Below, in pieces: positions 45,901-51,013 of a stretch of DNA of 64,000 bases. A program made the translations under genes and the position numbers. The notes below the pieces were generated by a model. It saw only the letters and a program-made list of their open reading frames with translations, was not told the origin of the DNA and ran no database searches. Position 1 is the first letter of the stretch. Each line of letters starts with the position of its first letter. Source of the stretch: Microplitis mediator (lineage: Eukaryota > Arthropoda > Insecta > Hymenoptera > Braconidae). Where the stretch lies: NCBI RefSeq assembly GCF_029852145.1, contig NC_079978.1, positions 14,807,153-14,871,152 on the forward strand, given 5' to 3'.

Positions 45901-48900
45901 GTGTATTCGTTCTCAAGTCTAATTTTACTGTCGTGTATACTTTGTTAACTCTACGATTGAGTTGTATATTAAATTAGTGAATACTGTTGTACTACTTGTG
46001 CATTATAATCCATATAGTTATTTGAGTGTAGTTATTGTAATCTTTAGCCTTTAGTGAATACTTAATATTGTGTAACGATAATCTTAAATTATAACATATT
46101 GTAATACTTTAATTGTTTGTAATACTTTAATCATTTGTGAAATCTCCTCGAGAGTAATTTTTGTGCGTGACGATAATTATTTTGTTGTTTATCTGATATT
46201 TTATTGTTTAAATAAAAATGTCTCCAAATAATGGTGATAATAACGACGATACCACGAGTACCCCTCAACTACCTGCTGACCCTCCGACATATATATATAT
46301 ATATATTTATACGTGCGTACTTGTTTTGTCCCAGCGGCAACTATTTATCCAAAACTTGGAAACCTAATAATCACTATTTTAGTTATTGATTAATCATTGG
46401 TGATTATTCATATGTTTTAGCGGTAAATATCAGAATATTTACAAGTATTATTCATCATAGTTTTAAACATTTTATTTATTGTGGTAGATATTTACGAATT
46501 GTTTAATTATTAGCTGAGAACATTCATGATTTATTGGGATTATATTATTTGTGTTTAATTTTTATCTTGCGGTAAATGTCTACTTGTATGTACACAGTAT
46601 CTGCGATTATTCTTATTATTTTTGAGTTAAATAATTTCCAATTATATATCATCAGTGATTCTGTATTATTTTGAGTTGAATATTTTATATTATTATCAGT
46701 GATCACTTATTTTGCGTTAAATATTTACATTGGTAATTATTATTTGTGATCATTTCTCATTATTTTGCGTTGATTATTTATAATTATTTGATTAATATTA
46801 TTTGAACACTGGTGATTTATTGCGAGAATACTGTTTGTAAGTATTCAGGCTTTTGCTGGGAAATTTTATTATTATTATCAGCGATTATTTACATATTTAT
46901 TATTATACATTATTACTAGCGATCATTTTATTAAGTGCGGTGAATATTTACAATTGTTTAACGTATTAGAGTGCTTATGCGTATTATATAATTATAAACT
47001 GTGGTTAAATGATTTTTAGAGTGCACCACATCATTATTTATAATTATTCAGATTTATTTGCGATCACGTGCGAGTGATAACACGTTGTACAATTTTTTTT
47101 GAATTATTATTGTGCGTTGGTTAAGAATTTACTTTGAAGTAACTGATTATTAATCACATTATTGTTTTGTTAATACCCGATGGGAACAATAGTATAATTT
47201 AAATATATCGGGTTGATAAATGGCTACCAACCTGGGATTAATTTAATTTTATTGTTTATTTATTGCATACTATCTCTTTCTTGCTATCCTTTTCCTACAT
47301 CTGAAACTGCTCTCTGATTTTATTATTTTCATTTTTCATTTTCATTTCTTTATTTATTATTGAGTATATTTTGTTCGTGGGGGTACACGAACTGGCGCCC
47401 AATTCGGTTATCTAACTCAGCCTGAGAAGAGCTGTGTGCCCAGTGGGGATCGTGGACATCTCTTTTATAACACTGGAGATTTTATCATATTTCACAATTG
47501 CAAAACAAAAGATACAAGTGTCAGCAGTGTCCTTATAATTTTGTTCACTACGAATGTCTCAATCATCACAGAAATAACAATAATTGAGTTGAATTTCTGT
47601 TGCAGAATTTAAATATAATGGAGATATTCGTTACGTTTAAATCAAATTATTTAGTTTGTACGGTAGACTTATTGGTTGGATTTAAATAATTTCGATTATT
47701 ACATTACTTTATTGCTTTTTATAATTTTTCATTTATCTATAGAAAGAAATTTAAATATTATTATCAAAATACTATGCGTACTAACAAATTAATATTGAGA
47801 ATATATTAACTAACAATTATTATGTTTAAATTTTTATAAAAATTCCATTTTCATGTACTACTTTTGTATTAACAAATAACTAGAATTATCAATTTAATTT
47901 TTATTTGGGAATCAGATAAATTATTTGTTAATTTAAAATTACCATCAAATAATTGAATATGTATAGACTTTGCGTTGGAGAAAATAAGTAGTTGTTGTCC
48001 AAATGTCAAATATGTAAGTTTGTTGGGGAATCCGGGTTACCCCGATCAGCTTTACGTCCCGAAGAGTACATATCACGTACTCGTTCACCCTAACAGTTTT
48101 CAATAATATTTAAATCAGGGGAGTGCACAAGCCACATTAAAATTGGAATATTGTGTTCTGAAAAATAGCCTTTAACGAGTTTTGCAGTATGAACAGCAGC
48201 ATTATCATGCTGACAAATATAATTCTGACCTCCAATTTTCGTCCCATATTTGGCTAACTGTTCGTCGATCAATTTAATATAATTTACACTATTAATTTTC
48301 CCAGAAATAAATTTTATTTCTGTCTTTTCTTCAAAGCTTATATCAGCCCAACGCATAACACTTCCTCCACCAAATTGTCTGTGACTTACAACTATGTCAT
48401 TTCCCCTTAAATCATGATAGTAATATTTATATCCATCAGGAACATCCAAATTAAACATCTTTTCATCCGAAAATAATACATGACGCCACTTTTTTTTTAC
48501 ATGTAATGTGTTTTTCAGCGAATTATAAGCGTTCCTTCATATGTTTTTCACTTTAGGGTTTTTTTTTTCACATTTTCTTTCTGCTCAAATGCTTAACTTC
48601 ATGTAGGAGACGTAGAACATTCCTTCCAATCGTTTTCACGCCAGCTGCAGAAGTGATTTGATTCGCTGTTACTTCAGAATTTGAAGCAACTCGCAAAATT
48701 GCTCGTCTATCTCTATCACTTATGACCTTTGGCCAACCCCCTGGATTTTCTTAAGAATAATTTTCTGGATCTTTTAAATGATTCATGATTACTTTTCTAG
48801 ATCTATTTATTATCTTTGCTATTTGTGACACATTAAATTTGTTTTTTTAAATTATTGACGGTATTAATTAGAACAATAATAAGTTTTTTTCTGCGAGGAA

Positions 48901-51013
48901 TGATGGAAAAATAAACTGATGTTTTAAATGTGTAATACTTTTAAATACGTAAAGAGTTTACAAAACGAAATTGTATAAATTGCTTACCAAACAATCGCAC
49001 ACTACATTAGTGCTATAGTTTTGTCGCTTCGTTCGGGAAGTACGATCTTACCCGAAACCTATAAGTAAATAATAGCTGTCTCTTTATAATATTTACATAA
49101 ACGCCTCGAATCGCCGTCTTTAACCGAATATCAAAGTTAAAAATTCCTTTTTATTAAGAGTTTTAAGGAAAAATGTGTAGTTCGCTAAAGTTTTGTCCGA
49201 TCTGGAGTCGAGTTTATCTGCATATAAAAAGCCATCAGGCTTAATAAGGACGCATTACATTATATAAAAATCAAATTTCATTCTAAATTGTATTTTTTAT
49301 CAATAGCAATAGTTATATTGAATAAGTTAAGTTTAAATACAACTGTTGTAATTTTTTAATTTTAATTGTTTTTCTAGTGTATAGTCGCCATTACGGCCTT
49401 TTACACTTTTTGCCTTTATATCGCAACTGCTTACTTTTTTCCTGCTTTTCATTGTGCAGCTATGGCCTGACTTGTGCCTATACTGTACTGTTCCATCACG
49501 GTGATACCCTACCCCCCACCTTGGCTGTGGGAGTATAGGAGCAAGGTAAACCACAGAGAAAACCATTGCCAGTACAGTTTGGTTTGGGTGAGGCTCTAGT
49601 GATCGATAAAATTCCCATTTTACCGATCACTAGATCTTCATCTCGCACCTAACGGTCAGAGACCTCTGATCGATCTCAACGCGTGGCTAAGCGGTCACCC
49701 AGCCAAGTAGCGGTCATGCTCGATGCTGCTTAACTTGGGTGATCACGCGAGCCACAAGAGAACCGCTCGGCTACCCCTGCCCCCTTACAATTGTTGTTAT
49801 TGATAAGTTAAATAAAACAAACGAAAGATTATGAATTTAACCTTGGGAGTATCATTCGAAAGTAGCACATATGATTCTATCCTACAACTCTAACCTTACC
49901 TATTGAATCAACTCTTTCAGGAAAACACCGCATGAGTCGCAAAGTTCTGGAGAGATAACACCTGCCCCGTTAGACAAAACATTAGTCGAAAGGTAAGTGA
50001 GAGACAATTTCAAGATCTTTTCTCTCAATTGATCGATTAATAAATGCAACATGACCAAGCTTGAAGACGTTCGTGTTCGTAGGCTTCGAGAAAGCCTGCA
50101 ATGGATACTAAGTTTAGAAAGCGAAAATCTTCTTCGTATTCTTTATAGTTGTTTGCATTCTCCCAATTGCTCGTCAAAATTTTCCTATCACTACCATAGG
50201 AAGAAATCCCAAATAATAAATTAAAATTACAGCGGCGGACATAACATATGTATACTCTGGACTCGAAATTATTATTTGTTAAGCTGCAAAATTCGAATTA
50301 AAATTTTACTTTCATTTTTCGCAGCGTGGAACCAGCTTTCAGGATCAATCGGTTTATATATTTTCATAATGTCTGTTATTAGACCCACTAGAAATAATCA
50401 AATGTCTCTAAGGCTATTCGTAACTGAACTAACTGACGGTAGTTTCGGGAAATAGTTTATAGGTATTAAGCCAAGTATGATATTTAAATACTATATCCCT
50501 GGTACTGTTACTAACTATCAGTGCACTGAAAGAAAGATTTCGTAGCATTTAAAAATATTTCTTAATAGTTAATAAATCATTTTTTAAGACACGGTTTCTT
50601 AACTAATAAAAAACCATTTTTTAAATAGTAATAAATATTTATTAAATACAAAGAAATTATGTTCAAGAAATGATTTCTTAAATACTGAGAAATCGTTTTA
50701 AATGCTAAGAAATCCTTCTATCAGTGAAAATTTATAAATAATATTGGAAATTAAATTAAATTAATAATTATTAAAAACAAAATAACTTGCCTACTACTGT
50801 GGGTTCGAGATCAATAAAAACTGCTCGTGGTACGTGTTTACCACTATCACTTTCGGAAAAAAATGTATTGAAAGAATCATCTTCTTTATCGATCGTCTTA
50901 TCACTTGGCATCCTGCCATCAGGATGAATTCCATGTTCAAGACAGTAAAGTTCCCAGCAGGCATTGCCCATTTGAACGCCTGCTTGTCCTATATGTATCG
51001 ATATACACTCCCG
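17923..51013 (-). CDS. alpha-tubulin, divergent isotype (exons 2-9)
   Basis: Alpha-tubulin forms the GTP-binding heterodimer of microtubules with beta-tubulin. Eight coding exons on the minus strand join in perfect phase: 51,013-50,791, 25,299-25,195, 25,116-24,920, 24,822-24,730, 24,603-24,418, 24,329-24,081, 24,010-23,847 and 18,049-17,923. With the Met supplied by an unseen upstream exon (the acceptor before RECIS implies the common intron just after ATG) the protein is 448 residues. Lys40 (SDKT), the GGGTGSG nucleotide motif at 142-148, catalytic Glu254 (DLTEFQTN) and a C-terminal EEY tail are all present at canonical positions. It differs from ubiquitous isotypes at many sites (DKE after Lys40-Thr-Ile, NHQMVNCDPRKG, FVGEGMEEGEFAEA) and is 2-3 residues short, so a tissue-restricted isotype is plausible. 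Intron 2 spans 25.5 kb, has a GC donor and is full of transposons. Confidence 0.93.
18110..18405 (-). repeat. inverted partial copy of AACTTCCCGCT family
   Basis: About 18,115-18,360 is the reverse complement of the distal part seen at about 20,900-21,070, including the TG/CA microsatellite. It is followed by a plus-oriented leader fragment (GACCCTGCGGGCCAGC at 18,384-18,401) that is not continued by the usual AACTTCCCGCT. It lies in tubulin intron 8. Confidence 0.6.
18770..19200. other. unassigned segment with CAGGGTGATTCAGAATT
   Basis: Begins with ACAGGGTGATTCAGAATTAC (about 18,769), a sequence that looks like the terminus of a transposon, but no matching inverted end was found. The remainder is AT-rich without coding potential. 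Confidence 0.35.
19215..19975 (+). repeat. AACTTCCCGCT family copy, tandem unit 1
   Basis: Leader GGTTGACCCTGCGGGCCAGC, then AACTTCCCGCG (19,245-19,255), self-complementary GAGCTC stems and ACCGATTAAGACGG-type blocks. A CATA microsatellite follows (about 19,800-19,830), then AGCGGGAAGTT (19,965-19,975). It is followed immediately by another copy. Confidence 0.85.
19976..21150 (+). repeat. AACTTCCCGCT family copy, tandem unit 2
   Basis: Joined to the previous copy through a short A-run. It has the same leader, AACTTCCCGCT at 20,016-20,026 and AGCGGGAAGTT at 21,140-21,150. It is longer than its neighbours because of extra sequence at about 20,090-20,520. That extra sequence is shared with the copy at 57.65-58.9 kb, so there are at least two subfamilies. 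Confidence 0.85.
21178..21973 (+). repeat. AACTTCCCGCT family copy, tandem unit 3
   Basis: Leader with GACCCTGCGGGCCAGC, AACTTCCCGCT at 21,213-21,223, CATA/CGTA microsatellite at about 21,791-21,826 and AGCGGGAAGTT at 21,963-21,973. This is the third head-to-tail copy in 2.8 kb of tubulin intron 8. Confidence 0.85.
22105..22425. mobile_element. element part with ATCAGATATAA word array
   Basis: A run of related words (GATCAGATATAA, AGATATAATT, TATCTGATCAG, TATATCTGGTCATATC) in both orientations. It ends at TTTTTCCCGGGTA (about 22,413-22,426), like the CCCGG ends at 7,669 and 14,380. It is probably a truncated array-type MITE. Confidence 0.55.
22497..23684. mobile_element. TIR element with CACGGTGG/CCACCGTG word array
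   Basis: CCCTGGCGG (22,497-22,505) is matched by CCGCCAGGG (23,676-23,684). Both subterminal regions (about 22,510-22,675 and 23,510-23,670) are tiled with CACGGTGG, ACACCGTGG and GTGGTTACACAGTG words in both orientations. The middle (22,680-23,500) is plain AT-rich DNA without a transposase. It lies in tubulin intron 8. Confidence 0.7.
23847..24010 (-). CDS. alpha-tubulin exon 8 (residues 353-407)
   Basis: Encodes VGINYQPPTVVPGGDLAKTE and HKFDLMYSKRAFVHW. It ends two bases into the Trp407 codon. Acceptor TATTTCAG, donor GTAATA. Confidence 0.94.
24081..24329 (-). CDS. alpha-tubulin exon 7 (residues 270-352)
   Basis: Encodes ATYAPVLSGDKAGHE, CDPRKGKYMAVCMLYRGDVV and WSPTGFK. Acceptor ATTTTAG, donor GTACAT. 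Several substitutions (VLSGDKAGHERSTVADITSS) mark it as a divergent isotype. Confidence 0.93.
24418..24603 (-). CDS. alpha-tubulin exon 6 (residues 208-269)
   Basis: Encodes AIYELCRRNLSIERPTYTNL and the GTPase-activating loop with Glu254 (NVDLTEFQTN). Acceptor TTCAACAG, donor GTAAGT. Confidence 0.94.
24730..24822 (-). CDS. alpha-tubulin exon 5 (residues 177-207)
   Basis: Thirty-one codons reading VSTAVVEPYN to FIVDNQ. Acceptor CGCTTAAG, donor GTAAAC. Usual alpha-tubulins have DNEAIYDIC across this junction; here it is DNQAIYELC. Confidence 0.92.
24920..25116 (-). CDS. alpha-tubulin exon 4 (residues 111-176)
   Basis: Contains the tubulin signature SFGGGTGSGF (Gly142-Gly148) and ends at SIYPAPQ. 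Acceptor AATCTAG, donor GTAAAT. Confidence 0.94.
25195..25299 (-). CDS. alpha-tubulin exon 3 (residues 76-111)
   Basis: The acceptor TGTTATAG lies 25.5 kb from exon 2. It completes the split Asp codon and reads EIRTGTYRQLFHPEQLITG and EDAANNYARGHYTIG. The donor is GTATAT. Confidence 0.94.
25480..25565. repeat. fragment with CATATGACC/ATAGTTCATAC words
   Basis: Short run of words (GGCTACATATGACCGTATAT, CATACATGAGCATG) resembling those of the array element at 33,554-34,417. It abuts the DNA transposon that begins at 25,566. Confidence 0.4.
26127..28260 (-). pseudogene. DDE_Tnp_4-like transposase with SWIM zinc finger, inactivated
   Basis: Read on the minus strand, the protein starts with a CxxC cluster (CCACSKF, VCSCC), continues through a cysteine/histidine-containing region (CCVCN, CCRDH), then a DDE core: LICDGTYAR, VFVVDRGFRD and RWAVEAVHAK, likely D, D and E. 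It ends with a SWIM-type zinc finger (CECANGLKTIGCCSH) and an acidic tail. Breaks: a stop in the N-terminal zinc region (about 28,085), a frameshift near 28,200, a stop at 27,351-27,349 with the same frame resuming, and a frameshift near 26,800-26,815. The family is probably within the PIF/Harbinger-like DDE_Tnp_4 superfamily; the exact clade is uncertain. Confidence 0.78.
28304..30132. mobile_element. 1.83-kb foldback MITE, CACTAATGG ends, TA target
   Basis: The two halves are near-perfect reverse complements (arms about 28,304-29,160 and 29,240-30,132). The ends are CACTAATGGAAAAAATTAAA and its complement, with TA on both sides (28,302-28,303, 30,133-30,134). The ends resemble those of the element at 55,424-57,064, pointing to one Tc1/mariner-like family. 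A short insertion (about 29,850-29,890) interrupts only the right arm. The same reading frames appear on both strands because of the palindrome; none is a gene. Confidence 0.85.
31256..32803. mobile_element. 1.55-kb foldback element, GGGTGTCCGTTATTTCCC ends
   Basis: GGGTGTCCGTTATTTCCCAA at 31,256 is matched in inverted form, ending at 32,803. The arms pair over about 640 bp (31,256-31,895 with about 32,165-32,803). The centre (about 31,900-32,160) is unpaired. The 78-codon frame at 31,955-31,719 is disrupted in the other arm. The start of another copy of a related sequence (GAATGCTCTACAAAAA and TTCAAAAGTTATTT motifs) is seen at 36,270-36,340. Confidence 0.82.
33190..33292 (+). repeat. 77-bp imperfect tandem duplication
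   Basis: CAAGCATATGTGTTGACCTA near 33,192 recurs as CAAGCATATGTCTTGACCTA near 33,269, each followed by TTTCCAA. It lies immediately upstream of, and partly in, the tRNA-like segment. Confidence 0.6.
33277..33350 (+). repeat. tRNA-like / pol III-like module
   Basis: Contains a B-box-type GGTTCGATTCC with a perfectly paired T-arm (CTGGG/CCCAG) and GTACCGACATGG. The following TATATTTTTCT tail matches the minus-strand tRNA-like segment at 55,844-55,913, so both derive from one tRNA-derived sequence. The D-arm is degenerate here (AACTGGTTTC). A functional tRNA is unlikely. Confidence 0.6.
33554..34417. mobile_element. TIR element with CATATATGGCC array and tRNA-like core
   Basis: CTGTTTTTATAC at 33,554 and GTATAAAAACAG ending at 34,417 are inverted. 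Pairing continues for about 160 bp through ATATGGGCATGAATGGTCAT, AAATTTTTTTGATATTACTAAC and their complements. Inside are a tRNA-like segment (33,803-33,875) and a dense run of CATATATGGCCATG-type words (34,020-34,225). It is non-coding. Confidence 0.75.
33803..33875 (+). repeat. tRNA-like / pol III-like module
   Basis: TAGCCTAGTCG fits an A box and GGTTCGAATCC a B box. An anticodon-arm-like hairpin (ATCTT...AAGGT) lies between them. The T-stem and acceptor do not pair well, so it is more likely a tRNA-derived transposon module than a working tRNA gene. It sits inside the element at 33,554-34,417. Confidence 0.6.
34763..34944. other. cluster of short palindromes
   Basis: GGCCTTGAAAAAGGCC (34,763-34,778), GGTCTTTTAAAAGACC (34,784-34,799, perfect) and AGTTCTTAAAAGAACT (34,929-34,944) share the design NNNCTT..AAAAGNNN with co-varying outer bases. 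Related half-sites lie between. There are no termini or coding signal. Confidence 0.55.
34950..36030. other. AT-rich intronic sequence, nothing recognised
   Basis: Part of tubulin intron 2. Several short open frames occur by chance, but none has family signatures, splice context or compositional support. A TA-rich tract and a transposon-like AGGGTGATCCAAAAAAC sequence begin at about 36,020-36,035. Confidence 0.45.
36541..37433 (+). CDS. hypothetical two-exon ORF, acidic then RG-rich
   Basis: Exon 1 (36,541-36,715) follows TCGATCAG and ends before GTAAAA. It encodes an acidic stretch (DDENWRYINPFSDDNDEDD...). Exon 2 (37,156-37,433) follows GATTTGAGATTAG and encodes VIDQLHAQRGENN, an RGRGRG segment, a basic NNRRIQGRNNSRE region and ends NWYYNCNVTLHQGK with a stop. 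The phases match exactly across a 440-bp AT-rich intron (1 nt + 2 nt), which supports a real or recent gene of at least 150 residues. There is no ATG upstream of the first exon's open frame, so a further 5' exon may exist. I do not recognise it. It follows sequence resembling the foldback at 31.3 kb and could be a transposon gene. Confidence 0.45.
37434..39912. other. unassigned intronic region, (TTA)n and TA tracts
   Basis: No supported gene. It contains a TTA run (about 38,278-38,295), a self-complementary GACGCATGCGTGTC (38,472), a GC-richer block at 39,400-39,800 and a long (TA)n tract (39,863-39,930). The block at 39,400-39,800 has open frames on the minus strand but no recognisable domain. 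It may be part of an older LTR element. Confidence 0.4.
39913..40093 (+). repeat. left copy of 181-bp direct duplication flanking the retrotransposon
   Basis: Eighteen bases of TA repeat plus 163 bp (39,931-40,093) are repeated identically at 46,289-46,469, immediately after the right LTR. The left copy ends exactly where the left LTR starts. It behaves like an unusually long target-site duplication. Confidence 0.88.
40094..40841 (+). repeat. 5' LTR, contains the gag start codon
   Basis: 748 bp, bounded by inverted GTCGGAG/CTCCGAC. An AATAAA lies just upstream of the ATG at 40,771, so the first 23-24 codons of the polyprotein lie within the LTR. It is identical to 45,541-46,288. Confidence 0.9.
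40771..44907 (+). CDS. Gag-Pol polyprotein of Ty3/gypsy-type retrotransposon
   Basis: A single 1,378-residue frame encodes both structural and enzymatic parts. In order: a Gag region; two CCHC zinc knuckles (CHNCGKMGHKRTEC about 246-260, CFKCGENGHIAPNC about 289-303); an aspartic protease (FDSGAECSLI about 346); reverse transcriptase about 500-680 with catalytic YLDD (about 656); RNase H with TDASSEGYGA (about 803); an integrase zinc-binding HH/CC region (HESIMH ... CIVC, about 1,010-1,050); and the integrase core with D about 1,079, D about 1,138 and E about 1,174 (DQGRCF, NGQVERVM). The domain order PR-RT-RH-IN is that of Ty3/gypsy elements. Having Gag and Pol in one frame, without a frameshift, and starting inside the LTR are notable. 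The start at 40,771 is chosen as the first ATG. All catalytic motifs look intact. Confidence 0.95.
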   Translation: MSPNNGDNNDDTTSTPQLPADPPTSEVGSTPSGPSPDQWNILFEFMRGCMQKSQPVNKNFSLPRFNPESAGSDPVAWCSAADLCLIENPLQGSELISALSKALEGSAAQWLSQVAIPGIKWQELKELFVSRFGGQETAAAAVLKINNELPMKDESVGAFGIRLRSSLKARWRSLTTDEIINAVVLARLSHIDTRVERVALTSDIKSESEFLSQMRGFSFVRKRPAPSQDNSTTSESKRFKFSSAIKCHNCGKMGHKRTECRSKPVNQRAETTSGHRSITGSNSSVRAVTCFKCGENGHIAPNCTSTRNNNSGNKSNNSVERRVDLCTVAAPTGNLYHLGESFPYCFDSGAECSLIKESISLKFSGKRMHELIILKGIGNVGVSCTTQILSIVNIDGFTLEILFHVVPDDHLKSNIMIGREILSLGFNVNISHDSFSISKTKVINSCHKSEVVNINEVDTDLIGDDKSKLITILKEFENSFITGFPRTRVNTGELQIRLTDPNITVQRRPYRLSVEERQTVRERIDELLQANVIRPSNSPFASPILLVKKKDGSDRLCVDYRELNKYTVSDKFPLPLILDQIPRLRKAKYYISLDMASGFHQIPIHSESIERTAFVTPDGQFEFLTMPFGLKNAPSVFQRAILKALGELAYSYVVVYLDDVLIIADTVEEAFERLQIVLNTLIKAGFSFNFAKCSFLKTSVSHLGYEIKNGDVRPNPRKINALTLLPAPRTVTQLRQFIGLASYFRRFVPKFSQTMKPLYALTSGKKNIEWTEPHENIRQKIIHILTNEPVLMIFDPDYPIELHTDASSEGYGAILMHKVDGKNKAVEYFSKRTSPAESRYHSYELETMAVVKSIKHFRHYLHGRKFTVVTDCNSLKSSQNKIDLNDRVHRWWAYLQAFEFDIVYREGSRMAHVDFFSRNPVPESPDRIDKVEQKRVDLAEISDDWLLAEQRRDPEISEIVTKLESDELSEDLAKTYEIQSGTLHRKIQRKGETICLPIVPRAFRWSVINHIHESIMHLGWDKTLNKVYEYYWFDNMSKYVRKFVENCIVCRLSKSNSGKIQAELHPIPKTRIPWHTLHMDITGKLSGKNNTKEYIIVLIDGFTKFVYLHHTRKIDCNNVIKALKSAIFIFGVPSRVIADQGRCFTGKEFGDFCKSQDINLHLIATGSSRANGQVERVMSTIKNMFTVVETNNRSWQEAIGEVQLALNTTINRITKASALELLIGKKARPFGLLVSDNEKEVDISNVRQCAINNIEENAKYEKLRYDKNKAKVNTFKVGDYVLIKNEERNQTKLDPKFRGPFVITEILDNDRYKLKSLSNKRSYKYSHDRLRKMPESHIPSELDVCVDDSNDGSIDHESIDDAQSSEIGTLELVTTSDA
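40843..40855 (+). other. putative tRNA-Leu primer-binding site within gag
   Basis: TCAGAAGTGGGAT directly follows the LTR end and matches the complement of the conserved 3' part of leucine tRNAs, lacking the outermost bases. It codes for SEVG in the Gag frame. Assignment is from memory of tRNA 3' ends. Confidence 0.6.
44940..45190 (+). repeat. two pairs of tandem repeats between pol and 3' LTR
   Basis: AACGCACATGCATNAG and GCTGTAGTCGTAACTGCAAA-type units recur with a 56-bp period (44,958 and 45,014). CAGGGCGCGATGGGCAGCT to TTGTGGCAACTG recurs with a 72-bp period (45,069 and 45,141). They are non-coding and inside the retrotransposon, so they may be RNA packaging, transport or polypurine-tract-related structures. 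Confidence 0.75.
45541..46288 (+). repeat. 3' LTR of the retrotransposon
   Basis: Same length and sequence as 40,094-40,841. It ends at CTCCGAC, then passes directly into the TA tract that starts the duplicated flank. It therefore also carries a copy of the Gag start codon and about 23 codons. Confidence 0.9.
46289..46469 (+). repeat. right copy of 181-bp direct duplication
   Basis: Identical to 39,913-40,093, including the end TTTTAAACA. It then continues into unique flank (TTTTATTTATTG). Confidence 0.88.
46330..47000 (+). repeat. degenerate 60-80 bp AT-rich tandem array
   Basis: Recurring motifs TTTTGCGTTAAATATTTAC, GCGGTAAATATC, GTGATTATTCAT and AGTGATCACTTATTTTGCG at irregular spacing show an old, diverged minisatellite. 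It begins inside the duplicated 181-bp segment. Confidence 0.55.
47393..47402 (+). other. possible tRNA-Lys primer-binding site of an older LTR element
   Basis: TGGCGCCCAA is the core of the primer-binding site used by elements primed with tRNA-Lys. It is preceded by GGGGGTACACGAAC, which could be an LTR end. No pol sequence follows in the window and no second LTR was found, so this is tentative. Confidence 0.35.
47403..48089. other. intronic sequence, no gene seen
   Basis: GC-balanced for about 150 bp after the possible primer-binding site, then AT-rich. Neither ORFs nor RNA genes are evident. Confidence 0.4.
48090..48860 (-). pseudogene. Tc1-like transposase, inactivated
   Basis: The minus-strand remains read as a Tc1-family transposase: an HTH region with IAKIINRSRKVIMNHLKDP and SDRDRRAILRVASNSEVTAN, a linker, then FSDEKMFNLDVPDG, VMRWADISFEEKTE and the DDE end HDNAAVHTAKLVKGYF ... 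HSPDLNIIENC (D34E-type spacing). Stops interrupt it at about 48,753 (after PENYS) and 48,575, with further breaks near 48,480-48,560. It lies in tubulin intron 2. TIRs were not confidently placed. Confidence 0.85.
49345..49790 (-). mobile_element. SINE with 5S rRNA-derived head
   Basis: On the minus strand 49,744-49,680 reads GATCACCCAAGTTAAGCAGC and ACTTGGCTGGGTGACCGC, the conserved internal-promoter half of 5S rRNA with a few differences. It is preceded by TAGCCGAGCGG (49,773-49,763), an A-box-like sequence. The rest of the element runs on without coding capacity to an A/T-rich end near 49,345. A complete 5S gene would be about 120 bp with paired ends; those ends are absent. Confidence 0.72.
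49791..50523. other. intronic sequence, nothing recognised
   Basis: AT-rich with short balanced stretches. No conserved domain, splice structure or RNA gene is evident. Confidence 0.4.
50524..50726. mobile_element. 203-bp MITE with AAGAAAT word array
   Basis: CACTGAAAGAAAGATTTC at 50,524 is inverted as GAAATCCTTCTATCAGTG ending at 50,726. The interior is almost entirely AAGAAAT/ATTTCTTA words in both orientations. It lies 64 bp from tubulin exon 2, at the donor side. Confidence 0.7.
50791..51013 (-). CDS. alpha-tubulin exon 2 (residues 2-76)
   Basis: The acceptor CATATCTAG is followed by CGG GAG TGT, so the Met codon sits on an upstream exon. It encodes RECISIHIGQAGVQMGNACW through DLEPTVV and ends one base into the Asp76 codon. 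The donor is GCAAGT, a GC-AG intron. Lys40 is present. Confidence 0.92.

Larger units (their letters stand above)
40094..46288 (+). mobile_element. Ty3/gypsy-type LTR retrotransposon, apparently intact
   Basis: A 6.2-kb element with two 748-bp LTRs (40,094-40,841 and 45,541-46,288) that I find identical by eye, and one uninterrupted gag-pol frame. The LTRs begin GTCGGAG and end CTCCGAC. The primer-binding site resembles the complement of a tRNA-Leu 3' end (TCAGAAGTGGGAT, 40,843-40,855) and lies inside the coding frame. LTR identity and an intact frame imply a very recent insertion into tubulin intron 2. No envelope gene is seen. Confidence 0.93.
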
